From Rhodococcus rhodnii (lineage in GTDB: Bacteria; Actinomycetota; Actinomycetes; Mycobacteriales; Pseudonocardiaceae): a stretch of 64,000 bases of DNA. The position numbers and the translations under genes are program-made. Below, piece by piece: positions 43,208-51,743 of the stretch. The notes beneath the pieces were generated by a model. That model saw only the letters and a list, made by a program, of their open reading frames with translations, made no database searches and was not told the origin of the DNA. The stretch's first letter is position 1. The number at the start of each line of letters is the position of its first letter. The stretch is taken from positions 248,001-312,000 of the forward strand of contig JOAA01000016.1 of assembly GCA_000720375.1 (NCBI GenBank). Direction: 5' to 3'.

Positions 43208-43711
43208 TCACTGTGGACGCTTCATGATCAACCGTGCCGCGAGGACGGCCAGCGATGTCGCGCCGAGCAACGCCGTGACCTCCAATGCCGCTGGTGTAAC
43301 GGTTTTCGGCACGAGTGCGGCGACACCGGCCAGACCGAAGACGATCAACTGCACGACGGCGAACCGGACGGCGGCCGGGCGCAGCGCGGCGAGGTGAATC
43401 CGGGCAGTGCTGGGAATCACAGCGGCGAGCGCGCATCCGATGTGGACGAGATGGACGAGCGGAATCAGTGCGAGGACTCCGATGTTCAGCGCGCCACCAG
43501 TGAGCATGACCGCCGTGAGGGCCGTGGCGACGATCAGGACCGCGGGCGCGGGCGTGCCGGGTGCCGTGACGGACAACACGCCGACCAAAGCGATGACCCC
43601 CAACGGAAACACGTCGGCGCCCTGTCCGGCAAGCAAGATCGAAATCAGGACGACCGCACACAGAACGGCACCGCGCAACGTCCACGCGGGCACCCCGGCG
43701 GCGAGTTTCAT
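43208..43711 (-). CDS. Five-helix membrane protein of the MoxR operon
   Basis: 167-residue protein, almost wholly membrane: about five hydrophobic segments (12-30, 35-55, 57-77, 80-100, 115-160). No recognised domain. Its ATG 43711 overlaps the DUF58 gene stop by 4 nt (ATGA), so it is the last gene of a five-gene coupled operon with MoxR, DUF58 and DUF4129-type proteins. It may be part of, or protect, the membrane complex assembled by MoxR-type chaperones. Ends in MKRPQ. Confidence 0.7.
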   Translation of the reverse strand: MKLAAGVPAWTLRGAVLCAVVLISILLAGQGADVFPLGVIALVGVLSVTAPGTPAPAVLIVATALTAVMLTGGALNIGVLALIPLVHLVHIGCALAAVIPSTARIHLAALRPAAVRFAVVQLIVFGLAGVAALVPKTVTPAALEVTALLGATSLAVLAARLIMKRPQ

Positions 43712-45051
43712 CGCCGCCGCCCCCTTGCCAGCCCGCGCAGTGTGGCGGACACCTCATCGCCCCACCGGAGAACTGGAATTCCGTGTTCCCGCAACGTTTC
43801 CAGCCGGACCGCGTGCTCGGCACGCAACACCTTCAGCACGACCTCACCCCACGGGTCATCGGCGGCGGGAACGAGCGGATCGGGCAACAAATCCATTGCC
43901 AGCACACGGGTTCCGCGCCGGACGACGGTCGCGGTGAGCTCCACCATGGCGTCGTCGAGGAACGGTGAGAGCACCATCACCAACGACCCGGCGGGCGCTT
44001 GTCGCGGCCGTAACACCGGTTTCGGCGCCCATCCCGCTGAGCGGGCACAGATCACCAGTTGGTGCCGCAGCTTCAACAACTGCCTCGGCCCGGTTCCCGG
44101 CGCGAGGCTCAACTGCGGGCGGCCAAGATCCACCAGACCGACGCGATCTCCTTGCCGCAGGTAGCTGGCGGCGAGCGAACACGCGGCCTGTACGGAAGTG
44201 TCGAGCGAACCGCCCACTCGTACGCCGTTGCCGACCAGCGCGGTCGACCACTCGTCGAGTTCGGCGCCGACGTCCACCCGCGTGTCGATCGCGAGCACCA
44301 AGGAGGCGTCAGCATCGGCGTGGCGCTCACGGACGTGCAGCATGCTCGGCGACATCACCCCGCCCGCGGACGCCGACGCTCGCAGCGACACGCGCCAGTC
44401 GATCCGTCGCAGCCGGTCACCCGGTTGGAACGCACGGATGTCCCTCAGCTCCGTACTGTCGCCGGGGCGCGGTGAGCGGTGTACGCCGACCAGGCCTGAT
44501 GGCCGCGGCGGCAGCGGTCCGGCGGGCAGCAGCTTGACCGGCGGCAGGATCGTCCTACGGCCTTCGGTGCCCACGATCGGACCGAACACACGGAGCGCGT
44601 CGGGTCCTGCGAACAGACGGTCCAGTCGTAGGTCGACGCCCTCGCCCCAGCCGCCGTAGCCCAGCGTCGTGCGGACGTTCTTGACCGTCCCAGGCAGTAG
44701 ATGGACGGGACCGACGCCGCGGACTTTGCCGTGCGGTGCGCGCAACGCGACGAGCTCGACGCCCGGGTCCGCGTCGATCTCGAACACCGCCTCGGCCAGT
44801 TGTGCCTGTTCCAACGCCCTTGGCAGCTTGGGTTGACGGACGTCCGGCTCGCCGGGCTGCGGCCGCGTCATCGCCAACACCGCGCTGATCAGCAGCGGAG
44901 CGCCGAACAGGACCAGTACGAGCTGATGCACCAGGACGCCCGCGACGATCAATCCGACGCCGACGACGACAGCGCGGTACATCGCGTCGGTGTTGCGCCA
45001 CCGTCCGGTGTCCCGCTGTGTGCGCATCCACTTCAGGACGCGGTTGCTCAT
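43708..45051 (-). CDS. DUF58 domain membrane protein
   Basis: 447-residue protein: two N-terminal membrane segments (about 25-62), a beta-rich part, and the DUF58 core with RDIRAFQPGDRLRRIDW, the family signature, followed by a von Willebrand-like fold (LAIDTRVDVG). DUF58 proteins act with MoxR AAA+ ATPases and often with DUF4129/transglutaminase proteins in envelope processes. ATG 45051 overlaps the MoxR stop by 4 nt. No MIDAS set (DxSxS) is visible, since the aspartate is followed by TRVD, so metal binding is doubtful. Long upstream readings into the MoxR gene are rejected. Confidence 0.9.
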   Translation of the reverse strand: MSNRVLKWMRTQRDTGRWRNTDAMYRAVVVGVGLIVAGVLVHQLVLVLFGAPLLISAVLAMTRPQPGEPDVRQPKLPRALEQAQLAEAVFEIDADPGVELVALRAPHGKVRGVGPVHLLPGTVKNVRTTLGYGGWGEGVDLRLDRLFAGPDALRVFGPIVGTEGRRTILPPVKLLPAGPLPPRPSGLVGVHRSPRPGDSTELRDIRAFQPGDRLRRIDWRVSLRASASAGGVMSPSMLHVRERHADADASLVLAIDTRVDVGAELDEWSTALVGNGVRVGGSLDTSVQAACSLAASYLRQGDRVGLVDLGRPQLSLAPGTGPRQLLKLRHQLVICARSAGWAPKPVLRPRQAPAGSLVMVLSPFLDDAMVELTATVVRRGTRVLAMDLLPDPLVPAADDPWGEVVLKVLRAEHAVRLETLREHGIPVLRWGDEVSATLRGLARGRRR

Positions 45052-46037
45052 CTCGTGCTCGCCGGACCCGGCACCTGGCCGAGCAACTCGGTGACGACCT
45101 GGACGGCGGTCGCGCCAGTGCTCCACGTCTCCGCGCGGAGCGTCAACCGATGTGCCAACGCGGCGACCGCGCATTCCTTGACGTCCTCCGGAAGCACGAA
45201 CTCCCGGCCATCCAGCACCGCGAGGCACCGTGAGACCAGCAACAACGCCTGCGATCCACGCGGCGAAGCGCCGATTTCGACGGTCGGGTGCTGGCGGGTC
45301 GCGGCCGCGAGGTCCACGCAGTACCGCAGCACATCCGGGTCGACGTCGACCCGTTCGACGCTGGACTGCAGGTGTCGCAGGCGCTCCGCGTCGACGACCG
45401 GAGCGACTTCGGTTTCCTCGCGGCGGCGGGCCAGCCTCCGGCGGAGCACTTCGGCTTCCTCTTCGGCAGGCGGGTAGCCGACGTCCAGTCGCACCAGGAA
45501 CCGGTCGAGCTGGGCTTCCGGCAATGGGTATGTGCCTTCGTACTCAACGGGATTGGCGGTCGCCAGGACGTGGAACGGGCGCCGCAGCACGTGCGTGTGG
45601 CCTTCGACCGTGACTTGCCGTTCCTGCATGGCTTCCAGCAACGCGGACTGGGTTTTCGGTGGTGTACGGTTGATTTCGTCGGCCAGCAGCAGGCCGGTGA
45701 AGACAGGTCCCGGCCGGAAGCTGAACTCCCGCTCGGTCGGGTCGTAGAGGTACGAGCCGGTCACGTCCGCGGGCAGCAGGTCGGGTGTGCACTGCAGCCG
45801 TTTGAAGTCCAGACCAAGCGCTTGGGCAAGGCTGCGCGCCAGCAGTGTCTTTCCCAATCCTGGCACGTCTTCCAGCAACACGTGGCCGCCGGCGAGCACA
45901 GCGGCCAGCGCCAGCCGCGTCGTGCGCTCGCGGCCGACGACAACGGTGCCGACGGCATCGAGCACGGCCCGGCAGTCGGCCGCGATCACGTCCACGTCGA
46001 GTCCACTTTGGACGCCCGAGGATGGCACTGTGGTCAC
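45048..46037 (-). CDS. MoxR-family AAA+ ATPase
   Basis: 329-residue ATPase that acts as a chaperone in assembling or activating partner proteins, here probably the DUF58 and DUF4129 proteins beside it. Walker A is GLGKT at 60-64, Walker B is LLLADEINR near 113, sensor 1 is LATANP near 157. C-terminal helical lid with ASPRGSQAL. Length is normal. GTG 46037 overlaps the upstream stop (GTGA) and its own stop overlaps the DUF58 start (ATGA), so ratios are fixed by translational coupling. No substrate can be read from sequence. Confidence 0.93.
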   Translation of the reverse strand: MTTVPSSGVQSGLDVDVIAADCRAVLDAVGTVVVGRERTTRLALAAVLAGGHVLLEDVPGLGKTLLARSLAQALGLDFKRLQCTPDLLPADVTGSYLYDPTEREFSFRPGPVFTGLLLADEINRTPPKTQSALLEAMQERQVTVEGHTHVLRRPFHVLATANPVEYEGTYPLPEAQLDRFLVRLDVGYPPAEEEAEVLRRRLARRREETEVAPVVDAERLRHLQSSVERVDVDPDVLRYCVDLAAATRQHPTVEIGASPRGSQALLLVSRCLAVLDGREFVLPEDVKECAVAALAHRLTLRAETWSTGATAVQVVTELLGQVPGPASTR

Positions 46038-46492
46038 TTTCCCTCCAGACGGCCGAGCAGTTCAGCCAGCCGGTCCGGGGACGGCAGCTGCGCGTCCCGC
46101 TTGGTGATCAAGGTGTGCAGTTCGGCGCCGAGCACTTCCCGCGCCCGGTCATCGCCGAGGCTGATTCCCTTGCGCCGCAGCGTGTCCGCGGCGAGGCGGC
46201 GGAGTCGCGGCTGGACTCGTGTCCGAAACCGGCCTGGATCCTTGGCGGCCTCGGCGAGCCGGGACGACAGGGAACTGGCCTGATGCATCGTCAAGGTCTC
46301 GTCTGGGGTGGGCAACGCCTGCCAACTCGGCGCGGCGACACCAAGGGCCATCAGTGCCATGGCCGTGACCGCGGTGATCGGAAGTGCGACGGCGATCGAC
46401 CAGAACACCGGCATCGCCATCAGCCAAGCCGCGAGAACCGCGACGACCGCACCGATGACGACGGAGATAAGAATGGCGTTCAACGGCTTCAT
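46034..46492 (-). CDS. Membrane protein of the MoxR operon
   Basis: 152-residue protein with two N-terminal membrane segments (about 5-28 and 31-53) and a charged cytoplasmic C-terminal domain of about 100 residues (SSRLAEAAKDPGRF, RLRRLAADTLRR) that is helical and Arg/Leu-rich. No recognised domain. ATG 46492 overlaps the DUF4129-like stop (ATGA) and its own stop overlaps the MoxR GTG. Small proteins in this position are common in Actinobacteria and probably bind the MoxR ATPase or its client at the membrane, but I cannot support more. Confidence 0.72.
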   Translation of the reverse strand: MKPLNAILISVVIGAVVAVLAAWLMAMPVFWSIAVALPITAVTAMALMALGVAAPSWQALPTPDETLTMHQASSLSSRLAEAAKDPGRFRTRVQPRLRRLAADTLRRKGISLGDDRAREVLGAELHTLITKRDAQLPSPDRLAELLGRLEGK

Positions 46493-47124
46493 ATTGTTTC
46501 CAACGCTCGTCGCGCCTGGCTCGCGTCATCCTCGGTGATATTGCCCGGTTTGCCGAACCGAGCCCGGTGATAAAGCCTCCGCAATGTCCGCAACGCCTGT
46601 TCGTCGGCATTCTGTCCAGCTAGGACAGCGGCAGTGAATTCGGTCGGCGTCTGATGCGGTTCACGTTCAATCCCAGTCCGCGCGGCCGACGCCTCAAGCT
46701 CGACCCAGGCGGCAATGACCGCGTCGGAAGGCGGTCCCCCGGTTTTCCGGTCCATTTCCACCATCGCACGCCGCGTCGCGTCGGACAACCACGACTCACT
46801 GCCGGCAACGGTCTCATCAGCGAGCACGACGCGCGTCCGCGACCGTTTTTGCCGATAGAAGCGAATGCTGCTCAATGCGATGAGCACCATCGCGAACCCG
46901 AACAGGACAGCGGCCAGCACCACAATGACCAGCGCACCCACCCCGTACGCCACCGGCTCAGACGAAATCGGCGGTACGCCGAGGGGTGGATCTCCCGGAT
47001 TGGAGTTCAGCCCGAAGCCGAGGTCCGGCGTGCCCCGCGGAATGCCCGAACCGCCCCGCGCCGCCACCACCGCGAGCAGGAGGAAGGCCGCGACCGCGAG
47101 CAATACCGGCAACCGGACTTTCAT
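46489..47124 (-). CDS. DUF4129-type membrane protein
   Basis: 211-residue protein: signal anchor (about 5-22), a short Pro/Gly-rich external loop, second transmembrane segment (about 60-87), then a cytoplasmic helical domain with W140 in AWVELEASAA and the C-terminal segment TLRRLYHRARFG, which is the DUF4129 pattern. DUF4129 domains accompany transglutaminase-like and MoxR/DUF58 genes. It is the first gene of the five-gene operon; ATG 47124 has a GGGG 1 nt upstream only, a weak site. Function is inferred from the operon. Confidence 0.8.
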   Translation of the reverse strand: MKVRLPVLLAVAAFLLLAVVAARGGSGIPRGTPDLGFGLNSNPGDPPLGVPPISSEPVAYGVGALVIVVLAAVLFGFAMVLIALSSIRFYRQKRSRTRVVLADETVAGSESWLSDATRRAMVEMDRKTGGPPSDAVIAAWVELEASAARTGIEREPHQTPTEFTAAVLAGQNADEQALRTLRRLYHRARFGKPGNITEDDASQARRALETI

Positions 47125-47180
47125 CCCCAGAGCATCCCAAACTCGCCACGGTCATGGGACGAATATCCGTTGTTCGTCGC

Positions 47181-47703
47181 TCACTGGTGTTTCAGGCGTG
47201 GCCGACCGGATCTCGCCTGCCGGTTTCTGCGTCGTCGAGTGCGCCCGAGCAGTTCACCGACCAGCGCGACCATGGACATCTTGATCTCGTCACGATCGCC
47301 GATGCCGATCTCGGCATCCGCGGCGAGCACCGGGAGCAAGTCCTCCGGACCTGCCGCGAGGTCGCGAAGGTTCTGCGCCGTCTGCTCCACCACCTCGCCC
47401 GCGAGGCTGTCCGAGGCGAGTTGCCCGAAGCGTTGGGCCAACGACGCGGTGTCGGGCTCTCGTTGTCGACCACCGCCGCTTCGAGTCCGAACGTCCTGCG
47501 AGCAGTGAACTTGTCATCGTGCGGCGGGTGCAGACCGGCGGACCGGCGGCCGCACAACGCCTCAGGGGCCATCGGTGGTAGTCGGTGCCGTGACGAAGTC
47601 TCTCGGACACCGACAGGCAGTGCGGTCTCCGACAGTTCGAGAACCACTTTGGCGGCAGCAGAACCGCGAAGGTCTTCAGCAGTCGGTCCGATGGGTCACG
47701 CAT
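47181..47703 (-). pseudogene. Degraded or frameshifted gene of unknown family
   Basis: No single frame spans this 523-bp stretch, but three successive minus-strand segments have coding-like codon use: one from ATG 47703 (starts RDPSDRLLKTFAVLLP), one from about 47655 to 47465 (KVVLELSETALP, HRLPPMAPEALCGRR, GLHPPHDD), and one from about 47470 to 47181 (LAQRFGQLASDSL, EEDLLPVLAADAEIG-like, MVALVGELL). Joining them needs two frameshifts, so I read it as a decayed gene or as a place where the sequence has base-call errors. The final segment could also be a short real gene of about 86 codons starting with TTG 47441. I do not recognise the family. Confidence 0.3.
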
Positions 47704-47806
47704 GTCGTTCCGTGACACATGGAACATGCTCATTTGCGGAACAGCATGTGGCCACTCGGATGGAATCGGCGGCCAGCGTACAAAGGCCAGGCCAGCCGTA
47801 CGAATC

Positions 47807-48526
47807 TCAGTTCGACGAGTTGCCTGGAAGCGCACCGCTGAGCTCCTTCGCCCTGGTCAGGACGGCCTCGAGCATGGGCGGGGTGAGTTTGCCGGTGAAG
47901 GTGTTCTGCTGGCTGACGTGGTAGCAGCCGAGCAGCGTCAAATCCGGGCCGTCGTCGACGGCGGGCAACGGCACCTCGACCCCGTGGGCGAACTTGGGGC
48001 GTGGGATCGGTACCTGCCAATTGGCCAGTGCGGGCATCAGCGCCTGCCAGCCGAACGCGCCCAACACCACGACGCACCGCAAGGTCGGCCGCAGCAGCGC
48101 GAACTCGCGGACGAGCCACGGGCGGCACGCATCCCGTTCCGCCGGTGTCGGCTTGTTCTCCGGTGGCGCGCAATGCACCGGCGCGGTGATGCGGACGCCG
48201 TAGAGCTCCAGGCCGTCGTCCACGTGAGTCGCCGTTGGTTGCGAGGCGAGGCCGACGGCGTGCAGCGCTGCGTAGAGGAAATCGCCTGAGCGGTCGCCGG
48301 TGAACATGCGGCCGGTTCGGTTGGCGCCGTGGGCTGCCGGGGCGAGTCCGACGATCGCTATCCGCGCATCCGGCGGCCCGAAGCCGGGCACTGGGCGGCC
48401 CCAGTAGGTCTGGTCGCGGAACGCCGCGCGCTTCTCCGCCGCCACCCGCTCGCGCCAGCGCACCAGGCGGGGGCAGGATCGGCACGACGTGACGGCTTCG
48501 TCCAGTTCGTCGAGGGTCTCCGGCAC
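47807..48526 (-). CDS. udgB: Family 5 uracil-DNA glycosylase (UdgB)
   Basis: 239-residue DNA repair enzyme that removes uracil and hypoxanthine-type lesions. Four cysteines arranged C15-x2-C18 and C119-x14-C134 bind the 4Fe-4S cluster. Motif A is GLAPAAHGANRTGRMFTGDRSG (the GLAPA and FTGDRSG parts), with alanine in place of the catalytic aspartate as in UdgB; motif B is near the end, GCYHVSQQNTFTGKL, with the histidine. Length is normal. A mycobacterial homologue exists (Rv1259). ATG 48526 follows GTGCCGGAG; diverges from the S10 gene with about 33 bp between starts. Confidence 0.93.
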   Translation of the reverse strand: MPETLDELDEAVTSCRSCPRLVRWRERVAAEKRAAFRDQTYWGRPVPGFGPPDARIAIVGLAPAAHGANRTGRMFTGDRSGDFLYAALHAVGLASQPTATHVDDGLELYGVRITAPVHCAPPENKPTPAERDACRPWLVREFALLRPTLRCVVVLGAFGWQALMPALANWQVPIPRPKFAHGVEVPLPAVDDGPDLTLLGCYHVSQQNTFTGKLTPPMLEAVLTRAKELSGALPGNSSN

Positions 48527-48559
48527 GGTTCAAGATTCTTCACCACATAGGGTGCGCGC

Positions 48560-49993
48560 ATGGCAGAGAACGAGGAGCAGCCCAAGCCGGCCGACCCGAC
48601 CGACGATCTTGTCACGACCAGTCACACCCTTGGTGACCTGGCGTACACCGCCACCGCCGGCCGGGTCGTCCTGCGCCGTGAAATCCTCACCGACGGCAAG
48701 TTCGACGGGCACCTGGCCAAGGCCGAGGTCTTCATGACCACCTATACCTTGGACGGCGCCGACGCCGCGACCCGGCCGGTGACGTTCGCGTTCAACGGCG
48801 GCCCCGGGTCGTCGAGCGTGTGGCTGCACCTTGGGCTGTTCGGCCCGCGGCGGGTCCTGTCCGGTGACGCGGGCGACCTGGCCAAGCCGCCGTACGAACT
48901 GGTCGACAACGCCGAATCGCTGCTCAAGCACAGCGATCTCGTGTTCATCGACCCGGTGTCGACCGGGTACTCGCGGGCCACCAAGGGCGAGAAACCCGGC
49001 GACTTCCACGGTTTCACGTCCGACATCGAATCGGTCGGCGAGGTCATCCGGCTGTGGACGTCCCGCAACCAGCGTTGGCTGTCACCGAAGTTCCTCGCCG
49101 GCGAGTCCTACGGCACCCTGCGCGCGGCGGGGCTCGCGGAGCACCTGCAGTCGCGGCACGGCATGTACCTCAACGGGATCATGCTGATCTCGTCCGTGCT
49201 CGACTTCGGCACGATCGACTTCAACGAAGGCAACGACCTGCCGTACGTCCTGTTCCTGCCGACCTACGCGGCCATCGCGCACTACCACGGCCTGCACGGC
49301 GACCGCTCGCTGGAAGACGTGCTCGCCGAAGCCGAGGAGTTCGCCAGCCGTGACTACCCATGGGCACTGGCCCAAGGTGCCCGGCTCGCCGACCGTCAGT
49401 CCATTGTGGACAAGATCGCCGGTTTGACGGGACTGTCGGCGGATTTCGTCGACCGGGTGAACCTGCGGATCGAACACGTCCGGTTCTTCACCGAGGTACT
49501 ACGCCACCGCCGCCGCGTCACCGGCCGCCTCGACGCCCGATTCCTGGGCTGGGACAACGACTACGGCCGGGAGCTGATGAGCGAGGACCCGTCGTTCTCG
49601 GCCATCCTCGGCCCGTACACGGCCGCGCTGAACCACTACGTGCGCGCGGAGTTGAACTACTCCAACGACTTGCCGTACGAGATCCTGACCGGCAACGTGC
49701 ATCCTTGGTCCTTCAAGGAGTTCGAGAACGCCTCGGTCACGGTCGTCGAAAAGCTGTCCGCGGCCATGCGCGCCAACCACAACCTCAAGGTCCACGTCGC
49801 TTCCGGGTACCACGACGGCGCGACTCCGTACTACGCGGCCGAACACGTCATCGCGCATTTGGCCATCCCGGAGGAACTGCGCGGCAACGTCGAGACGAAG
49901 TACTACCCCGCCGGGCACATGATGTACGTCCACGAGCCCAGCCGGTTGCAGCAGTCCGAGGACCTCGCGGCGTTCATCCGCACGTCCTGGTGA
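48560..49993 (+). CDS. Cytoplasmic S10 serine carboxypeptidase-like protein
   Basis: 477-residue peptidase of the S10 fold, without signal peptide. N-terminal NGGPGSSS (about 79-86) forms the oxyanion part, nucleophile serine lies in GESYG near 180, aspartate in SGYHDGATPY near 415 and histidine in PAGHMMYVHE near 455, so the triad is complete. Classical S10 members are secreted or vacuolar; bacterial members without a signal are less common and may act on peptides or on small ester bonds. ATG 48560 lacks a strong ribosome site. A shared terminator separates it from the convergent protease gene. Substrate unknown. Confidence 0.88.
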   Translation: MAENEEQPKPADPTDDLVTTSHTLGDLAYTATAGRVVLRREILTDGKFDGHLAKAEVFMTTYTLDGADAATRPVTFAFNGGPGSSSVWLHLGLFGPRRVLSGDAGDLAKPPYELVDNAESLLKHSDLVFIDPVSTGYSRATKGEKPGDFHGFTSDIESVGEVIRLWTSRNQRWLSPKFLAGESYGTLRAAGLAEHLQSRHGMYLNGIMLISSVLDFGTIDFNEGNDLPYVLFLPTYAAIAHYHGLHGDRSLEDVLAEAEEFASRDYPWALAQGARLADRQSIVDKIAGLTGLSADFVDRVNLRIEHVRFFTEVLRHRRRVTGRLDARFLGWDNDYGRELMSEDPSFSAILGPYTAALNHYVRAELNYSNDLPYEILTGNVHPWSFKEFENASVTVVEKLSAAMRANHNLKVHVASGYHDGATPYYAAEHVIAHLAIPEELRGNVETKYYPAGHMMYVHEPSRLQQSEDLAAFIRTSW

Positions 49994-49999
49994 CAAGAC

Positions 50000-50034
50000 A
50001 ACGGCCGCAAACCCAGCGCGGGTTTGCGGCCGTT
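50000..50034. terminator. Bidirectional terminator
   Basis: Perfect 15-bp stem (AACGGCCGCAAACCC) with a 5-nt loop between convergent S10 and subtilase genes. Confidence 0.88.
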
Positions 50035-50048
50035 GCGGACCAAGCGGT

Positions 50049-51743
50049 TTACTTCAGGAACTGCGCTCCACCAACGATGGCTTGGTAAGCGTCGATCTGG
50101 CCGTGACCGTAGAAGCCGTTGAACTCCAGGTCACCCTCGCAGGTCGCGGTCCAGTCGGCCGGACGCTCCGGGTAGGTGACCGTCCGCGGCGTCGGGCACG
50201 GGGTCGCGGTCGCCGTGCCCTCGAGCACCCGCTCGACCTTGGTCGGGTCGAGGCTGACGTCGCCGCCCTTGAACTTGCCGTAGGTGCTGATGATCAGCGC
50301 GGCGACACCGGTCGCGTGCGGGGCTGCCATCGAGGTGCCCTGCAGCGGCCTGTAGTAGGCGCCCGGCCGGTCCAGCTTGACCACGCCGACCGCCGCGCCA
50401 CCGGGGGTGACGTTGCCGGCGGCGTCCACATAGCCCTCTTCGACCAGGACCTTCTGCGGGTAGGTCGACAGGATGTTGTTGTCGTAGCTCTTGTACCACG
50501 GCGTGCCGGGGTAGTCGAAGCGGAAGCCACCCGGTGCGGACACCGAGATCTGCTCCAACCCGTAGGTGGAGAAGTCGGACTTGTTGCCCGACGGGCCGTA
50601 CGCCGACACGTTGATCACGTTCGGGTGCTCGGACGGCATCGACTGGCAGGTCGCGTTGTCGATCGTCCGGTCGTGCGCCGAGTTCAGCGGGAAGTCCGGG
50701 CTGGAGGTGTCCGGCTTCGGCTTGCCCGCGTCCGTCGCGTCGTTGCCGTACGCGGAGATCAGCGTGACGCCCTTGCGGTGCGCGTAGTTCAGCGCCCGCG
50801 TCATGGCCGTCTTGATCATCCGCTGCTGGGCCCGCTGCTCCGGCGTGTCGGCCGGATTGTTGTCGCAGTTGTACAGCCACGGGTCCACGTAGAACGACAT
50901 GTTGACCACGTCGATGCCGTTGTCGGCGGCGTAGGTCAGCGCGTTCACGGTCGGCTGCAGGAAGAAGAACCCGTAGTCCTGGCCTGCCCGCAGGTTCACA
51001 ATGGACACACCGGGGGCCACACCGGACAGACCGAAGCCGTTTGCCGCCGCGGCAACGGTTCCGGCAACGTGCGTACCGTGGCCGCCGTGGTCCACGTCGG
51101 CCGGGTCGATGCAGCCGCGGTACTCACACGGACCGTCGATCTCGTTGCCGAGCTCGTCGAACGGGATGTCCTTGGTGAAGTTGCGCGACAGCTTGCGGTC
51201 GAAGTTCGGCGCGATGTCCGGGTGGGACGCTTCCACGCCGGTGTCGATGATGCCGACCTTGACGCGCTTGTCACCGATCGTCTTGTCCCGCGCCAGGTCC
51301 GCGCGGATCGACTTCAGGCCCCACAGCTGCTCGTCCAGCGGGTCGAGGCCGACCGGCGTCTTGGCCTGGTTCTGGTTCTTGTTGCCGTTACCGCGTTCCT
51401 TCTCGACGTCCTTGTCACGCTTCTTCTTCCCGGCACCGGGAGCGTGACCGATCGTCTGCGCCTTGGTCGCCGACATGACCGAGCCGTTACGGGCAAGCCG
51501 CTCGGTGAAGCCGTTCGCGGGCGCCTTGGCGGTCAGCAAGCCGACCGCGTCGTTGCGCTCGGTGATGGTTCCGCCTGCGGCTTTCACGGCCTGCTCGATG
51601 GAAGCGGCCGAGGCGCCGTCCTTGGCCAGCACGTTGAACTCGACCGGCGCGCCGGACAGCTGGGGCAGTGCCGACACGGTCGGCGCGGCCATCAGCGTCA
51701 CCAGCAACGGCAAGGCCGAAACTGCGATGATCGTCTTCCTCAT
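50049..51743 (-). CDS. Secreted subtilisin-like protease, last gene of importer operon
   Basis: 564-residue exported S8 protease. Signal peptide 1-25 (ends VSA), inhibitor_I9-like propeptide about 33-100, catalytic domain from about 140: D167 in IDTGV, H225 in GHGTH, S471 in GTSMAAPH; the oxyanion region reads YGND. Extra cysteines (C206/C211, C293/C366 approx.) suggest disulfides. A Lys/Glu/Asn-rich linker (105-128) joins pro and mature parts. Its ATG 51743 overlaps the stop of the upstream paralogue by 4 nt, so it is translated from the same transcript. Paralogue of the next gene. Confidence 0.92.
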   Translation of the reverse strand: MRKTIIAVSALPLLVTLMAAPTVSALPQLSGAPVEFNVLAKDGASAASIEQAVKAAGGTITERNDAVGLLTAKAPANGFTERLARNGSVMSATKAQTIGHAPGAGKKKRDKDVEKERGNGNKNQNQAKTPVGLDPLDEQLWGLKSIRADLARDKTIGDKRVKVGIIDTGVEASHPDIAPNFDRKLSRNFTKDIPFDELGNEIDGPCEYRGCIDPADVDHGGHGTHVAGTVAAAANGFGLSGVAPGVSIVNLRAGQDYGFFFLQPTVNALTYAADNGIDVVNMSFYVDPWLYNCDNNPADTPEQRAQQRMIKTAMTRALNYAHRKGVTLISAYGNDATDAGKPKPDTSSPDFPLNSAHDRTIDNATCQSMPSEHPNVINVSAYGPSGNKSDFSTYGLEQISVSAPGGFRFDYPGTPWYKSYDNNILSTYPQKVLVEEGYVDAAGNVTPGGAAVGVVKLDRPGAYYRPLQGTSMAAPHATGVAALIISTYGKFKGGDVSLDPTKVERVLEGTATATPCPTPRTVTYPERPADWTATCEGDLEFNGFYGHGQIDAYQAIVGGAQFLK

